A stretch of DNA of 6,512 nt, from positions 1-6,512 of the forward strand of contig JAAUQA010000195.1 in NCBI GenBank assembly GCA_012032855.1. Reading direction: 5' to 3'. The DNA comes from Candidatus Competibacteraceae bacterium (GTDB lineage Bacteria; Pseudomonadota; Gammaproteobacteria; Competibacterales; Competibacteraceae). The notes beneath the pieces are model-generated. The model was given only the letters and a program-made list of their open reading frames with translations. It was not told the DNA's origin and ran no database searches. Positions 5,220-6,512 of the stretch are shown here, piece by piece. The stretch's first letter is position 1. The number at the start of each line of letters is the position of its first letter. A program made the position numbers and the translations under genes.

Positions 5220-6512
5220 TCACCGTACCGTGACTGATTTGGCTAATGAACGCGGCTTATCGATCTCGCGCCCCAGAGCCAATGCGCAATGATAGGCTAA
5301 CAACTGACCACCGATGAGATGCAAAAGCGGATCGAGTTGCTTATTGACGCTGGGTAAGCGGATGTAATCGTACAAGCCGACGATATCCTGGTGCGTTTCC
5401 TCCTCATGACCAAAGGCGATGACTTTGCCGCCGCGCGCTTGAATTTCGCAGATATTGGAAATGGTGAAGTGGAAAATATCGGGCGCACTGTCTTCCTTGG
5501 GTAAAAACGCGATAGTGTGGAAATCCTCGTCGATCAGGGAAATCGTGCCGTGTTTGAAAAAGCCGGCAGGCATGCCTTCGGCGTGTAAATAAGACACCTC
5601 TTGAACTTCAATGCGGATTCCATCGCCACCGGATAATAAATCCAGCGCCCGATGAAAAACCAATTGGTGACATCCTTGTGCCTGATTGCCGTGTCTTTGA
5701 TTTTGGCCTGATGGTTGTCGAGAATATCTTGAATTGCAGTCGGCAGTCGGTGTGCATCGGCAATCAAGGCTTCCGCTTCCTTGTCGGTCAGCGTACCGTT
5801 TTTTGCTCCCAACAAGGTTGCCAATAGAAAAAGAATGGTCGCCTGACTGATGATCGCCTTAGTAGTCAGCACACAGACCTCGGTTCCGGCCCCCTGAAAG
5901 ATCGGATAAGTTGCCAAGCGGTGCGAGGTGGAACCGAACATATTGCTGATGGAAGTCACCGGTGCGCCGTGCTGTATCGCTTGGCGAACCACTTCCAGAG
6001 TATCGAAGGTTTCCCCGGATTGGGAAACGGTAATTAAATGATCGTCTTCGCCGAGACTCAGTAAATTCAAAAACTCGTCCGAAGGGTGAACGTAAGCGTA
6101 TTTATTCGCCAGGGCCGAAAAGTAATATTGCCCCATCTGCGACACATAGAACGCGCTTCCCGCCCCGGTAATGCTGAGTTTGCGTTTATCGATGTCATTG
6201 ATGATTGGCTTCAGATCCACCCGCCGCAGCTTGAGTGCCGTGTTCACTGCCACTGGTGCTTCGTAGATCTCTTTGATCATATAGTGGGGATGCCCGTGCC
6301 GGTCTAGGGCTTCATCCACCCACGGGATATGGATTTTTTCCCGCTCGACTTCGGTTAACTCTCCCTCTTCCATTGCATAACAACGCACCTGATCCGCCGA
6401 CACCTTAACGACATCGCCCTCCTTGACAAAAGTCATCGTCTTGGTCAAAGGAGCAATTGCGGTTTGATCCGAAGCGATGATTGATAGTTGATCAGTAGTG
6501 CCGAATACTAAC
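5220..6512 (-). CDS. glmS: Glucosamine-6-phosphate synthase (isomerising, GlmS-like), C-terminal two thirds; one frameshift as sequenced
   Basis: GlmS makes glucosamine-6-phosphate from fructose-6-phosphate and glutamine, the entry step to UDP-GlcNAc for peptidoglycan and LPS. The N-terminus, with the glutaminase Cys, lies beyond the window; the frame is open at 6512. Present, after restoring one base at 5601-5602, are about 430 aa. These are the end of the glutaminase domain (IIASDQTAIAPLT), the linker with HYMIKEIYEAP, SIS domain 1 with SQSGET, and SIS domain 2 with AMESALKFKE, then SYLHAEGMPAGFFKHG and the C-tail PRSLAKSVTV. The sugar-phosphate Ser/Thr residues, the Glu of SALKFKE, the His of KHG and the C-tail Lys are kept. 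Oddities against E. coli: the CGTS loop is GAGSA, ASTKAF is LTTKAI, and the last residue is Arg, not Glu. It is therefore a divergent GlmS or a paralog. The stop is 7 bp from the convergent thioesterase gene. Confidence 0.88.

Noticed and set aside
3516..5602. Programmed frameshifting as the cause of the broken frames
   Set aside because: Several separate breaks of the same kind occur in four unrelated genes, with no slippery heptamer plus structure repeated between them; base loss in the sequence explains all of them more simply.

Overview
The window looks like chromosomal DNA of a gammaproteobacterium. PyrD is a class 2, ubiquinone-linked enzyme that aligns residue for residue with the E. 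coli protein over its first two thirds. The phosphate-uptake genes are of the long-PstC type. A methanotroph or sulfur oxidiser would fit, but this is inference; nothing in the window fixes the genus.

Left part (1-2900, minus strand): a high-affinity phosphate uptake locus in the order pstS (1844-2893), pstS (565-1605), pstC (start at 413, running off the window). The two binding proteins are clear tandem paralogs. Both start at non-ATG codons chosen by well-placed ribosome binding sites (TTG and GTG). Each appears to have its own Pho-box-like promoter made of 11-bp-phased TGTCAT-like units, with the same candidate -10 hexamer (TAGAGT) 10 bp downstream. A perfect 12-bp stem-loop between the second pstS and pstC probably reduces read-through, so that binding protein is made in excess of permease.

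Middle part (3071-5212, plus strand): a tight three-gene cluster transcribed away from pst. It encodes dihydroorotate dehydrogenase (pyrD), a DsbA-fold 2-hydroxychromene-2-carboxylate isomerase-like protein, and a PaaI-like hotdog thioesterase. All three are interrupted by single-base deletions as sequenced (3, 2 and 1 respectively).

Right part (5220-6512, minus strand, convergent): the C-terminal two thirds of a divergent glmS-type glucosamine-6-phosphate synthase, also with one single-base deletion. Its 3' end lies 7 bp from the end of the thioesterase gene.

The seven deletions all restore family-conserved protein sequence when one base is added back, and most lie in short A or T runs. This points to homopolymer under-calling in the assembly more than to gene decay. 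I see no mobile element, CRISPR array, tRNA or rRNA, and no clear sign of a novel defence or biosynthetic system. The most interesting points are the doubly promoted tandem pstS pair and the divergent GlmS.
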